A stretch of 64,000 nt of DNA from Roseomonas sp. OT10 (GCF_020991085.1 NZ_CP087719.1:2252001-2316000); one strand, 5' to 3'; positions 1 to 8,510 are shown, counted from the first letter of the stretch. Notes: generated from the letters alone by a model not told the origin. A program made the numbers and translations.

Positions 1-383
1 GACAGCCGCCGCGTCTGGCGGGGCTGGGTCGGGGCAGACCGAGCCACACTTCTCGAAAGGTCACCGCCATCCTCGTCCACCGCCATGCCAGGCGCACCTC
101 AATCCAGAGACAGGGAGGCACGTCGTCCGGTCCACCCCGTATTGTGTATGCTCACCATAACGTGCGGCCATGCCAGGCAAAACCCTGACTGAGGAATGTT
201 GCCACAATTCCGTGTTGTTATGTCACCCAACAAAACGATCTATCACAATTTGGCAGGGCCACGCCGTCACGGGACCAAGCACGCCGCGAATGGGCGCATC
301 CCGGTACCGGTGCCACTGTCCGCCAGCCCGGGAGGGACGGCGCAACACCGTCCCCAAGCCTAGCCAGGGCAGGGCGACGGTTG
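1..383. other. Left-edge non-coding stretch
   Basis: No convincing gene is seen here. The part from about 120 to 260 is clearly AT-richer than the rest of the window, as expected for a promoter region, possibly for a gene beyond the left edge. The short phrase CCATGCCAGGC occurs twice, near 82 and 168. The only structured element I can support is the stem-loop at 334-354 behind nrdB. Open frames crossing this stretch are arginine- and proline-rich shadows of nrdB. Confidence 0.4.
334..354 (-). terminator. Stem-loop 30 nt downstream of nrdB
   Basis: GGGACGG and CCGTCCC form a 7-bp stem around a 7-nt loop, about 30 nt past the nrdB stop codon. No T-run follows on the minus strand, so it may be only a 3'-end-stabilising hairpin or a weak terminator. 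Confidence 0.4.
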
Positions 384-1439
384 CTAGTGCCGGATCGCCA
401 CATCCATCTCCGGCTGCGGTGCGCCACGGAAGACGGCATCGTCGAAGGCCTCCTCCCAGGTGCCGGTGGTGGAGGCCTTGGAATACTCGGTTGCGCGGTT
501 CTCGAAGAAGTTCGTGTGCTCGACCGCGTTCAGCATCTCGTCCAGCCAAGGCAGCGGGTTCTTCTCGATCTGGTAGAGCGGTTCCAGCCCGAGCTGCTGG
601 AGGCGGCGGTCGGCGATGAAGCGGATGTACTGCTTCACCTCCGGCGCGCTCAGCCCCTGCACGCCGCCGAGCTGGAAGGCGAGGTCGATGAAGGCGTCCT
701 CGTGCTCCACGATGGTCGCGCAGATCAGGTACAGGTCGCGCCGCAGCTCTTCCGTCCAGATCTCCGGATTCTCCTGCACGAAGGTGCGGAACAGCCGGAT
801 GACGGAGAGGCAGTGCAGCGTCTCGTCGCGCACGGACCACGTCACGATCTGGCCCATCCCCTTCATCTTGTTGAAGCGGGGGAAGTTCATCAGGATCGCG
901 AAGGAGGCGAAAAGCTGCAGCCCCTCCGTGAAGGCGCCGAAGGCGGCCAGCGTCTTGGCGATCTCCGTCTTGTTCTCGACGGAGAAGGACTGCATGTAGT
1001 CGTACTTGTCCTTCATCTCCTTGTACTTGAGGAAGGCGGTGTACTCCGTCTCCGGCATGCCGATGGTGTCGAGCAGGTGCGAGTAGGCCGCGACATGCAC
1101 CGTCTCGATGTTGCTGAAGGCGGACAGCATCATGAGCACCTCGGTCGGCTTGAAGACCTGGGAGTAGTGCTTCATGTAGCAGTTGTTCACCTCGACATCC
1201 GCCTGGGTGAAGAAGCGGAAGATCTGGGTGAGCAGGTTGCGCTCGGCGACGGTCAGATTCTTCTGCCAGTCCTTCACGTCGTCCGCCATCGGCACCTCCT
1301 CCGGCAGCCAGTGGACGCGCTGCTGCATCAGCCACGCGTCGTAGGCCCAGGGGTAGCGGAAGGGCTTGTAGACGGGATTGGCGGTGAGGAGGTCGAGCTT
1401 CGTCGGCAGCTCGCCTGGGATCATGTGCGTGTCGGGCAT
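384..1439 (-). CDS. nrdB: Ribonucleoside-diphosphate reductase, beta (radical) subunit
   Basis: This 351-residue protein is the small subunit of class Ia ribonucleotide reductase. It carries the diiron-tyrosyl radical used by NrdA to convert NDPs to dNDPs in the cytosol. The radical-site signature is visible as ETVHVAAY, giving Glu112 and His115 as iron ligands and Tyr119 as the radical tyrosine. A later DETLH supplies a further Glu and His ligand pair, and Asp81 is the probable first ligand. There is no ATP-cone at the N-terminus, and the length is normal for the short alphaproteobacterial type. It is the last gene of the nrdA - DUF2188 - nrdB series, but a gap of about 160 bp precedes it, so it may also have its own promoter. 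The identification is secure. Confidence 0.96.
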   Translation of the reverse strand: MPDTHMIPGELPTKLDLLTANPVYKPFRYPWAYDAWLMQQRVHWLPEEVPMADDVKDWQKNLTVAERNLLTQIFRFFTQADVEVNNCYMKHYSQVFKPTEVLMMLSAFSNIETVHVAAYSHLLDTIGMPETEYTAFLKYKEMKDKYDYMQSFSVENKTEIAKTLAAFGAFTEGLQLFASFAILMNFPRFNKMKGMGQIVTWSVRDETLHCLSVIRLFRTFVQENPEIWTEELRRDLYLICATIVEHEDAFIDLAFQLGGVQGLSAPEVKQYIRFIADRRLQQLGLEPLYQIEKNPLPWLDEMLNAVEHTNFFENRATEYSKASTTGTWEEAFDDAVFRGAPQPEMDVAIRH

Positions 1440-1568
1440 CTGGCGGCCTCCTGCGGGCCGGGACGGCCGCCTCGGTGGGCCGCGTCCGGTCGTGGCGTCT
1501 TGGGTCGATGGTCTAACGCGCCCGGCCGGCGAAGGCAGGTCGGGAGTTCGTGAGCGCCCTGTGGAACC

Positions 1569-1577
1569 TGTGGATAG
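1569..1577 (-). promoter_or_regulatory. DnaA-box-like nonamer upstream of nrdB
   Basis: On the minus strand this reads CTATCCACA, one mismatch from the DnaA box TTATNCACA. It lies about 130 bp before the nrdB start, in the only sizeable gap inside the nrd operon. E. coli nrdAB is known to be controlled by DnaA through such boxes. A single near-consensus 9-mer can easily be chance, so this is weak evidence. Confidence 0.25.
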
Positions 1578-1601
1578 GATCGGGACAGCCGGTCGGGCGT
1601 C

Positions 1602-1826
1602 TCAGCCCTTCGAGGAGGCCGGGTCGTTGCCGTAGCTGTTGCGCTCGCGGATTTGGCCGTCCTCGCCATGGATCAGCAGCTCGCTGCGCTCCCGCATCGC
1701 GGCATCGCGACCGGCCGCGATGGCCTCCGCCTGGGTGCGATGGACAGAGGCCGCGCGCTCGCTGCCGGCCGATTTGACCGCCCAGCCGGCCTCGTGTGGA
1801 ACGACATGCTGGTTCTTGCCCATCAT
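1602..1826 (-). CDS. Small DUF2188-family protein
   Basis: This 74-residue protein has the DUF2188 pattern: an N-terminal VVPHEAGWAVKSAG segment, then a segment like THRTQAEAIAAGRDAAMRE, then a charged LLIHGEDGQIRERNSYG end. The family is small, soluble and of unknown function. A good ribosome binding site, AGGAG five bases before the ATG, supports the start. An ATGATG doublet leaves a second start one codon later. It begins 33 bp after nrdA and precedes nrdB, so it is probably co-transcribed with the ribonucleotide reductase. No function is proposed from the sequence itself. Confidence 0.8.
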   Translation of the reverse strand: MMGKNQHVVPHEAGWAVKSAGSERAASVHRTQAEAIAAGRDAAMRERSELLIHGEDGQIRERNSYGNDPASSKG

Positions 1827-1859
1827 CCCTGCTCCTGCTCCGCGACCCCTACCCCGCCC

Positions 1860-3728
1860 TCACTGGCAGGCGAGGCATTCCTCGTAGTTGGTGTTGGACG
1901 ACACGGCGGCCTTCGCCACCAACGGCAGCGGCGCCTGGGCGTCGTTGGCGGCCGGCACGGCGAAGCCCAGGCTGGGCTGGATCGCCACCTTCTCGCTGAT
2001 CGTGTCGGCGCGCTGGATCGACAGCGAACGGCAGTAGTAGAGCGACTTCACGCCCTTCTTCCATGCCATCATGTGGATCTGGTGCAGGTCGCGCTTGTGC
2101 ACGTCCGCCGGCAGGAACAGGTTCACCGACTGCGACTGGCAGATGAAGGGCGAGCGGTCGCCCGCATGCTCCACCACCCAGCGCTGGTCCAATTCGAAGG
2201 CGGTCTTGAACACCGCCTTCTCCTGCTCCGTCAGGAAGTCGAGATGCTGCACCGAGCCCTTGGTGACGGTGATCGTCGTCCAGGTCTCGTCATCGTCCCG
2301 CCCATGCTTCGCCAGCACCTTCTTCAGGTACGGGTTGCGCACGATGTAGGAGCCGGACAGCGTCTTGTGGTTGTAGACGTTCGCCGCGATCGGCTCGATC
2401 CCCGGCGAGGAGCCGCCGCAGATCACGCTGATCGACGCCGTCGGCGCGATCGCCATCTTGTTCGAGAAGCGCTCCATGAAGCCGTACTCGGCGGCGTCCG
2501 GGCAGGGCCCGCGCTCCTCCGCGAGCTGGCGGCTCGCCGCATCCGCCTGCTCGCGGATGTGGCGGAACATGCGCTTGTTCCAGACCTTCGCCACGACGCT
2601 CTCGAAGGGCACGTTCTGCGCCTGGAGGAAGGAGTGGAAGCCCATCACCCCCAGACCGACGGAGCGCTCCCGCATCGCGCTGTACTTCGCCCGCGCCATG
2701 GAATCCGGCGCGGTGTCGATGAAGTTCTGCAGCACGTTGTCGAGGAAGCGCATCACGTCCGGGATGAAGCGCGGATCGTCCTTCCACTCGAACCAGGTCT
2801 CGAGGTTCAGCGAGGAAAGGCAGCACACGGCGGTGCGGTCCTGGCCGTGCTGGTCGCGCCCGGTGGGCAGCATGATCTCGGCGCAGAGGTTGGAGGTCTT
2901 GATCTCCAGCCCGGCGAGCTTCTGGTGCTCCGGCCGCGCGCGGTTCGCGTGGTCCGAATAGATGATGTAGGGCTCGCCCTGCTCGATCCGGGCGGTGAGG
3001 ATGCGGATCCACAGGCCGCGCGCCGAGACCTTGCGCACCGGCGCGCCGTCCTTCGGACTGGTCAGGGCCCATTCCTCGTCCGCCTCGACCGCGCGCATGA
3101 AGGCGTCGGGGATCAGCACGCCGTGGTGCAGGTTCAGCGCCTTGCGGTTCGGGTCGCCGCCGGTGGGCCGGCGGATGTCCACGAACTCCTCGATCTCCGG
3201 GTGGGAGACGGGCAGGTACACCGCCGCCGAGCCGCGCCGCAGCGAGCCCTGGGAGATGGCCAGCGTCAGGCTGTCCATCACCCGGATGAAGGGGATGATG
3301 CCCGAGGTCTTGCCGTTCTGGCCCACCTTCTCGCCGATCGAGCGCAGATTGCCCCAGTAGGAGCCGATCCCGCCGCCCTTCGCCGCCAGCCAGACGTTCT
3401 CGTTCCACAGCCCGACGATGCCGTCGAGGCTGTCATTGGCCTCGTTCAGGAAGCAGGAGATCGGCAGGCCGCGCGTGGTGCCTCCGTTGGACAGGACAGG
3501 GGTCGCCGGCATGAACCAGAGCTTCGAGATGTAGTCGTAGATCCGCTGGGCATGCGCCGCGTCGTCGCCATAGGCGCTGGCGACCCGGGCGAAGAGGTCC
3601 TGGTAGGATTCCCCCGGCAGCAGGTAACGGTCGTCCAGCGTCGCCTTGCCGAAATCCGTCAGCAGTGCGTCGCGGTCCCGGTCCACCACGACCTGCCCGT
3701 GACCCTCCAGCTGTACGGCATCGAACAT
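1860..3728 (-). CDS. nrdA: Ribonucleoside-diphosphate reductase, alpha (catalytic) subunit
   Basis: This 622-residue catalytic subunit of class Ia ribonucleotide reductase reduces NDPs with thiyl-radical chemistry. Visible motifs are NLCAEIMLPT with Asn280, Cys282 and Glu284, the redox cysteines in GLPISCFLN (Cys92) and TAVCCLSSL, the radical-relay tyrosine pair in SLYYCRS, and a C-terminal CLAC thiol pair that passes reductant inward. At the N-terminus the sequence goes almost directly into the catalytic ten-stranded barrel. The ATP-cone that senses dATP in E. coli NrdA is absent. I chose the ATG at 3728 because AGGAG lies 8 bases upstream; the frame stays open to 3788 without a better site. 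It heads the nrd operon and has candidate NrdR boxes upstream. Confidence 0.95.
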   Translation of the reverse strand: MFDAVQLEGHGQVVVDRDRDALLTDFGKATLDDRYLLPGESYQDLFARVASAYGDDAAHAQRIYDYISKLWFMPATPVLSNGGTTRGLPISCFLNEANDSLDGIVGLWNENVWLAAKGGGIGSYWGNLRSIGEKVGQNGKTSGIIPFIRVMDSLTLAISQGSLRRGSAAVYLPVSHPEIEEFVDIRRPTGGDPNRKALNLHHGVLIPDAFMRAVEADEEWALTSPKDGAPVRKVSARGLWIRILTARIEQGEPYIIYSDHANRARPEHQKLAGLEIKTSNLCAEIMLPTGRDQHGQDRTAVCCLSSLNLETWFEWKDDPRFIPDVMRFLDNVLQNFIDTAPDSMARAKYSAMRERSVGLGVMGFHSFLQAQNVPFESVVAKVWNKRMFRHIREQADAASRQLAEERGPCPDAAEYGFMERFSNKMAIAPTASISVICGGSSPGIEPIAANVYNHKTLSGSYIVRNPYLKKVLAKHGRDDDETWTTITVTKGSVQHLDFLTEQEKAVFKTAFELDQRWVVEHAGDRSPFICQSQSVNLFLPADVHKRDLHQIHMMAWKKGVKSLYYCRSLSIQRADTISEKVAIQPSLGFAVPAANDAQAPLPLVAKAAVSSNTNYEECLACQ

Positions 3729-4114
3729 GGCGGAACTCCTCGAATCGCTTCGAACACTGGCGACGGCTGAATGGGGTGGCGGAGCCATGACCTACCAGAT
3801 GTGGTGGCCAGCACCGCCGCTGTCCCCAAACCGTAGGGGAAGCGATCAGGGTGGTCGAGGGGTTTCGGCGGATGTTGCTACGGCGCAATGGCAGCCGTGT
3901 CGGGTAAGCCACGGATTTTCAGCGGAACCTGCGGGGACGACTCGTGGCGGCCCGCCGCTTCACCAATACGCGACGGCCGTCCCCATCCGTGGTGCACGGG
4001 AGGGAGCTGCCGCCGGCCGGCGGCTCCACACCCCCGACCGCTGGCGCATCAGAAGTATTTTCAACGCCGTAGGGCGTCCTGCCGGGGCGTTGCGATTCGC
4101 GCCTCCCGGTCGCC
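3729..4114. other. nrdA promoter region and phoB 3' region
   Basis: I find no gene in this 386-bp gap. The right part follows phoB. It contains a GC-rich near-perfect inverted repeat at 4003-4027 (GCCGCCGG/CCGGCGGC core, about 90 nt past phoB), which could end phosphate-operon transcription, but no T-run follows it. The left part holds the nrdA leader and the candidate NrdR boxes. An AT-rich patch at 4051-4065 is the only promoter-like composition; I could not fix a -35/-10 pair. Confidence 0.4.
3792..3839 (-). promoter_or_regulatory. Candidate tandem NrdR boxes upstream of nrdA
   Basis: Two imperfect 16-bp palindromes lie at 3792-3807 (minus strand CCACCACATCTGGTAG) and 3824-3839 (minus strand CCCCTACGGTTTGGGG). 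Their starts are 32 bp apart, with a 16-bp spacer. NrdR, the dNTP/ATP-sensing repressor of ribonucleotide reductase genes, binds paired boxes of consensus ACACWATATATWGTGT spaced by about 15-16 bp, that is three helical turns. The conserved C at position 4, A at 6, T at 11 and G at 13 are kept in both. They lie 64-111 bp before the nrdA start. The match is moderate; position and spacing are the stronger argument. Confidence 0.5.
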
Positions 4115-4840
4115 TCAGCTCTCCACGTCCAGGGCGTAGCCCGCCGTCCGCACGGTCCGGATGACATCCGCCTCGCCGGGCCCGTTCACGGCGCGGCGGA
4201 GGCGACGCACGTGGACGTCCACCGTCCGGGGCTCCACGTGGATGTCCCTCCCCCACACGGCATCCAGAAGCTGCTCGCGGGAAAAGACGCGGCCCGGGTG
4301 CTGCATCAGGAACTCCAGCATCCGGTACTCGGTGGGGCCCAGGTGCAGCGCCCGGCCGTTCCGAGTGACGCGGTGCGCATCCTGGTCCATCGCCAGGTCA
4401 TGCCATTGCAGGATCCCCTTCCCCGGCGTGGCGCCGCTGCGCCGCAGCAGGGCGCGGATGCGCGCCATCAGCGCCTCGATGGCGAAGGGCTTGGCGATGT
4501 AGTCGTCCGCCCCGGTGTCGAGGGCCCGCACGGCGTCCTGGTCCTCGGTCCGGGCGGTGACCATGATGATCGGCAGGTCCCGGGTGGCGGGGCGGCGCCG
4601 GATCTGGCGGCAGACCTCCAGGCCGGACAGGGCGGGCAGCATCCAGTCCAGCAGGATCAGGTCCGGCCGCTCCTCGGCCACGCGCAGCAGCGCCTCCTGC
4701 CCGTCCGTCGCCTCCTCCACCCGGAAGCCCTGGCGCTCCAGGTTGTAGCGCAGCAGGGTCAGCAGCGGCGCCTCGTCCTCCACCACCAGGATGGTGGGAC
4801 GAGCCCCGGAGACGTCGCTCATGCGCGCCAGGTCGCTCAT
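4115..4840 (-). CDS. phoB: Phosphate regulon response regulator PhoB
   Basis: This 241-residue OmpR/PhoB-class transcription factor activates phosphate-starvation genes when phosphorylated by PhoR. The receiver domain runs from about residue 14 to 130, with VVEDEA for the acidic pocket, LLDWMLP holding the phospho-acceptor Asp, MVTA and AKPF (Lys). The C-terminal winged-helix domain shows LGPTEYRMLEFL and VDVHVRRLRRAV. It begins 8 bp after phoU and is the last gene of the pst operon. The ATG at 4840 has a GGGG-containing region upstream; a second ATG at 4822 has none. The phoR kinase gene that often adjoins phoB is not in this window. Confidence 0.95.
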   Translation of the reverse strand: MSDLARMSDVSGARPTILVVEDEAPLLTLLRYNLERQGFRVEEATDGQEALLRVAEERPDLILLDWMLPALSGLEVCRQIRRRPATRDLPIIMVTARTEDQDAVRALDTGADDYIAKPFAIEALMARIRALLRRSGATPGKGILQWHDLAMDQDAHRVTRNGRALHLGPTEYRMLEFLMQHPGRVFSREQLLDAVWGRDIHVEPRTVDVHVRRLRRAVNGPGEADVIRTVRTAGYALDVES

Positions 4841-4848
4841 GCGCCCGC

Positions 4849-5583
4849 CTACCCCTTCGTCTCGGTGACCGGTGCGCGCACCACCGCGCTGTCGGAGATG
4901 TCGGCCTTCGGCCGGTCCTCCGGCAGGGTTTCCCCGCGCACGGCGTAGTAGACGGTCTCGGCGATGTTGGTGGCGTGGTCGCCGATCCGCTCGAAGTTCT
5001 TCGCGATGAACAGCAGGTGGGTGGCAGCGGTGATGTTCCGCGGGTCCTCCATCATGTGCGTCAGCAGCTCGCGGAAGATCCCGTTGTACACGTCGTCCAC
5101 CGGCGCATCCGCGGCCCAGACCCGGCGGGCACTCTCCGCGTCCTCGTTCACCAGCGCGTCGATCGCGTCCTTCAGGTTGCGCTGCACGAGCTGGGCCATC
5201 AGTTCGAAGGTGGCGAGCGATCCCAGCACCGGCTGGTGCGAGACGACGACCGCCCGCTTGGCCACGCTGCGGGCGTAGTCGCCGATGCGCTCCAGATCCT
5301 GGCTCGCCTTCATCGCCGCCACGATCAAACGCAGGTCGGCGGCCATGGGGGCGCGCAGGGCGAGGAGGCGGACGCAATAGGCCTCCACCTCCCGCTCCAG
5401 CGCGTCGATCGGCCCGTCGCGCTCGATCACCTCCCCCGCCGCCGCGGCGTCGCGGCGGACCAGGGCAGCGGCGGCGTCGGCCACCTGGCGCTCCGCTAGC
5501 CCGCCCATGCGGGCGAGCAGCTCGCGCAGCCGGGTCAGCTCCTCGCCATAGGACTTCACGATGGTGTTGGGCGGCGTCTGCAT
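4849..5583 (-). CDS. phoU: Phosphate-specific transport system accessory protein PhoU
   Basis: This 244-residue all-helical protein consists of two PhoU three-helix repeats, at roughly residues 15-110 and 120-215. Each has the metal-binding-type phrase ending in ERIGDYA or ERIGDHATNIAE. PhoU links the Pst transporter to PhoR and keeps the regulon off when phosphate is plentiful. It also guards against excessive phosphate uptake. It sits between pstB (29-bp gap) and phoB (8-bp gap), the usual place. Length and motifs are typical of the family. Confidence 0.96.
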   Translation of the reverse strand: MQTPPNTIVKSYGEELTRLRELLARMGGLAERQVADAAAALVRRDAAAAGEVIERDGPIDALEREVEAYCVRLLALRAPMAADLRLIVAAMKASQDLERIGDYARSVAKRAVVVSHQPVLGSLATFELMAQLVQRNLKDAIDALVNEDAESARRVWAADAPVDDVYNGIFRELLTHMMEDPRNITAATHLLFIAKNFERIGDHATNIAETVYYAVRGETLPEDRPKADISDSAVVRAPVTETKG

Positions 5584-5612
5584 CGTCGCGATCCTTCCGG
5601 TCCGTCCGGGTG

Positions 5613-6455
5613 TCAGCCGAAGCGGCCGGTGATGTAGTCCTGGGTGCGCCGCTCGCGGGGCGCGGTGAAGAGCTGCGCCGAGGGAGCCACCTCGATCAGC
5701 TCACCCAGGTAGAAGAAGGCCGTCTGGTCGGCGCAGCGCGCGGCCTGCTGCATGTTGTGGGTGACGATGGCGATGGTGAAGTCTTGCTTCAGCTCGTCGA
5801 TCAGCTCCTCCACCTTGGCGGTGGAGATGGGGTCGAGCGCGCTGGTCGGCTCGTCCAGCAGGATCACCTCCGGCCGCACCGCGATGGTGCGGGCGATGCA
5901 CAACCGCTGCTGCTGCCCGCCCGAGAGGCCGGCGGCGTTGGTGTCCAGCCGGTCCTTCACCTCGCCCCACAGGGCGGCGCGGGTCAGGGCCCATTCGATG
6001 CGCTCGGCCATGTCGGCGCGGGAGAGCTTCTCATGCAGGCGGATGCCGAAGCTGAGGTTCTCTCGGATCGTCATCGGGAAGGGCGTGGGCTTCTGGAAGA
6101 CCATGCCGACCTTGGCGCGGAGCGCGTTCAGGTCCGTGTCCGGCGCCAGGATGTTCTGTCCGTCGAGCAGCACCTCGCCCTCGGCGCGCTGGCCGGGATA
6201 GAGGCTGTACATGCGGTTCAGCACCCGCAGCAGCGTGGACTTGCCGCAGCCGGAGGGGCCGATCATTCCCGTCACCTGCCGGGCGGGCAGGTCCAGGTTG
6301 ATCCCCTTCAGCGCCGGCTTGTCGCCGCCGTAGTAGAATTTCAGGTCGCGGATGCGCACGCTCGCGTCGTTCAGCGGGGCGTTCCCCGCCGCGACCGGGA
6401 CGGCGGTGCGGATGGCAGCAGATTGTGAGGCCATATCGGTGGCGGTTCCGCTCAT
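5613..6455 (-). CDS. pstB: Phosphate ABC transporter ATP-binding protein PstB
   Basis: This 280-residue ATPase powers high-affinity phosphate import. It has the Walker [10 protein letters not shown], the signature LSGGQQQR, Walker B VILLDEP with TSALDP, and the switch histidine in IVTHNM. The PstB-specific NRM segment ([12 protein letters not shown]) after the first helix also fits. The ATG at 6455 is preceded by AGAGGAC, and 26 bp separate it from pstA. The first 30 residues ahead of the nucleotide-binding domain are low-complexity and may contain the true start (another ATG at 6434). Confidence 0.96.
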   Translation of the reverse strand: MSGTATDMASQSAAIRTAVPVAAGNAPLNDASVRIRDLKFYYGGDKPALKGINLDLPARQVTGMIGPSGCGKSTLLRVLNRMYSLYPGQRAEGEVLLDGQNILAPDTDLNALRAKVGMVFQKPTPFPMTIRENLSFGIRLHEKLSRADMAERIEWALTRAALWGEVKDRLDTNAAGLSGGQQQRLCIARTIAVRPEVILLDEPTSALDPISTAKVEELIDELKQDFTIAIVTHNMQQAARCADQTAFFYLGELIEVAPSAQLFTAPRERRTQDYITGRFG

Positions 6456-6481
6456 GGTGTCCTCTGTCGCTCGATGCCGGG

Positions 6482-7390
6482 TCAGCGCCGGGACCTGATG
6501 ACGCTGCGGGCCGCGATGTTCAGCCCCAGCACGCCCACGGTGATGAGCAGCGCCCCCACCCAGGAGAGCTGGACCCAATCCTCGTACGGCGCGCCGGCAT
6601 AGGCGTAGATGGTGATGGGAAGGCTGGCCATCGGCCGGGCGAGGTCGATGGACCAGTTGAGGTCGCCCAGGCTGGTGAAGAGCAGCGGCGCCGTCTCGCC
6701 GGCCACGCGGGCGACGGCCAGCAGCACGCCGGTGAGGATGCCGGAGGCGGCGGCGCGCCAGCCCACCAGCACGACCATCTTCCACTTCGGCGCGCCCAGC
6801 CCGATCACCGCCTCGCGCAGCGTGTTCGGGATCAGGCTGAGCATGTCCTCGGTGGTGCGGACGACGATGGGGATGACGATGACCGACAGCGCCGCGACAC
6901 CCGCCCAGCCGGAGAAGCCGCCGAAGGGCAGCACCAGGATCTGGTAGACGAAGAGGCCGATCAGGATCGAGGGCGCGGAGAGCAGGATGTCCGAGACGAA
7001 GCGCACCGCGAAGCCCAGGCGGGACTTGCCCGCGTATTCGGCCAGGTAGGTGCCGACCAGCATGCCGATGGGCGTGCCGATCAGCGTGGCCAGGAAGACC
7101 TGGATCAGGCTGCCGACGATCGGGTTCAGCAGGCCGCCGTTGCTGCCGGGGGGCTTGGTGACCTCCGTCAGCACGTGCAGCGACAGGCCGGAGAAGCCGC
7201 GCACCACCAGCGTGAGGAGGATCGAGACCAGGAAGAACAGGCCGACCAGCGTGGCGGCCCAGCCGAAGGCCCGCACGATCATGTCGGTGCGCTTGCGGCT
7301 GCGGCCCAGCGCAGCGGCGACGGCGCGGTCCTTGCGCGGGCCGAGCCCCTGGGACGGGCCGCCCGGGAGGGAAGCGGAGGTGGCGCTCAT
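6482..7390 (-). CDS. pstA: Phosphate ABC transporter permease PstA
   Basis: This 302-residue inner-membrane permease pairs with PstC to form the phosphate channel. After a basic cytosolic N-terminus of about 40 residues there are six predicted membrane segments. The conserved EAA loop is seen around [16 protein letters not shown], which couples to PstB. The [13 protein letters not shown] and [13 protein letters not shown] regions are typical of PstA. It starts 4 bp after the pstC stop, so the two are translationally linked. Confidence 0.95.
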   Translation of the reverse strand: MSATSASLPGGPSQGLGPRKDRAVAAALGRSRKRTDMIVRAFGWAATLVGLFFLVSILLTLVVRGFSGLSLHVLTEVTKPPGSNGGLLNPIVGSLIQVFLATLIGTPIGMLVGTYLAEYAGKSRLGFAVRFVSDILLSAPSILIGLFVYQILVLPFGGFSGWAGVAALSVIVIPIVVRTTEDMLSLIPNTLREAVIGLGAPKWKMVVLVGWRAAASGILTGVLLAVARVAGETAPLLFTSLGDLNWSIDLARPMASLPITIYAYAGAPYEDWVQLSWVGALLITVGVLGLNIAARSVIRSRR

Positions 7391-7394
7391 CGGA

Positions 7395-8387
7395 TCAGCC
7401 CTTCAGCCGGGACCGCAGCAGCCAGCGGGAGAAGGCCAGCACCACGAAGGAGATGACGAAGAGGATGAAGCCCAGTGCCAGCAGGGCGGAGAGCTTCAGG
7501 CTGCCGGTGGAGGCCTCGCCGAACTCCAGCGCGACCAGCGAGGCGATGGTGTTGCCGGGCCCGAAGATCGAGGTGGAGATGCGGTTGGCGTTGCCGATCA
7601 CGAAGGTGACGGCCATGGTCTCGCCCAGGGCGCGGCCCAGCCCCAGCATGATGCCGCCCACCACGGAGATGCGGGTATAGGGCAGCACCACCCCGCGCAT
7701 CACCTCCCAGGTGGTGGCGCCCAGGCCGTAGGCGCTCTCCTTGAAGACCGGCGGGACCTGGAGGAAGACGTCGCGCATGGTGGCCGCGATGAAGGGCAGC
7801 ACCATGATGGCGAGGATGAGGGCGGCGGTGAACAGGCCCGTGCCGAAGGGCGCGCCGGAGAAGAGCACGCCGATCCCCGGCAGCTCGCCCAGCGTGTCGA
7901 TGATCGCGGGCTGGATGGTCGTCGCCATCACCGGCACGATCACGAAGAAGCCCCACATGCCGTAGATGATGGAGGGCACGGCGGCGAGCAGCTCGATCGC
8001 CGTCCCCACCGGGCCGCGCAGCCAGTTCGGCGCCAGCTCGGTCAGGAAGAAGGCGATGCCGAAGGCCGCCGGGACGGCCAGCACCAGGGCCAGGATCGAG
8101 GTCAGCAGCGTGCCGTAGATCGAGACGCCGGCTCCGAAGACCTCGGCCACCGGGTCCCATTCGGTCGAGGTGATGAAGGCGGCGCCGAAGGCCCGGAAGG
8201 CCGGCAGGCCGCCCAGGAAGAGCTCGATGATGATGGCGCCCAGCAGCAGCAGGACGAAGACGCCGGCGGCGCGGCACAGCCCCGCGAAGACGGCGTCGCC
8301 CAGGCCGGAGGTCCGACGGGTGGCGCGGTGCGTGGCGGGCGGGACCGCCGCGCCGCCCATGGCCACGGTATTCAAGGATGCGGACAA
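7395..8387 (-). CDS. pstC: Phosphate ABC transporter permease PstC
   Basis: This 330-residue inner-membrane partner of PstA has about six membrane helices. It shows the family phrases LAVPAAFGIAFFLTELAP and AAVPSIIYGMWG, and an EAA loop at YGLGATTWEVMRGVVLPY. The start is given at a TTG (8387) because AGGGAGA lies about 9 bases upstream. The in-frame ATG at 8360 has no ribosome binding site. A 123-bp gap containing a large stem-loop separates it from pstS, which may reduce its expression relative to pstS. Confidence 0.94.
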   Translation of the reverse strand: MSASLNTVAMGGAAVPPATHRATRRTSGLGDAVFAGLCRAAGVFVLLLLGAIIIELFLGGLPAFRAFGAAFITSTEWDPVAEVFGAGVSIYGTLLTSILALVLAVPAAFGIAFFLTELAPNWLRGPVGTAIELLAAVPSIIYGMWGFFVIVPVMATTIQPAIIDTLGELPGIGVLFSGAPFGTGLFTAALILAIMVLPFIAATMRDVFLQVPPVFKESAYGLGATTWEVMRGVVLPYTRISVVGGIMLGLGRALGETMAVTFVIGNANRISTSIFGPGNTIASLVALEFGEASTGSLKLSALLALGFILFVISFVVLAFSRWLLRSRLKG

Positions 8388-8410
8388 GAAGCTGTCTCCC
8401 TGGCCGGAAG

Positions 8411-8443
8411 GGCCGGCCGGGCGGGCATCCCGCCCGGCCGGCC
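8411..8443 (-). promoter_or_regulatory. Perfect 15-bp stem-loop between pstS and pstC
   Basis: GGCCGGCCGGGCGGG, a 3-nt loop, and its exact complement form a perfect 15-bp stem in the pstS-pstC gap. A structure this stable in the mRNA could protect the upstream pstS message from 3' exonucleases or stop part of the transcripts. Either effect would give more PstS than permease, as is usual for binding-protein operons. It is not followed by a T-run, so it is not a classical terminator. Confidence 0.55.
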
Positions 8444-8510
8444 GGCTCCCGCCGACACGTCCTGCTCTGGCAGGGCCGGTACGCGGAAGGCGCGCCGGCC
8501 GGGCCTCATC

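Noticed and set aside
1653-3770. A 705-codon open frame on the plus strand opposite nrdA
   Set aside because: It is the mirror of nrdA. In very GC-rich DNA the antisense frames rarely meet stops. The translation is rich in Arg, Ala and Gly with no family motif.
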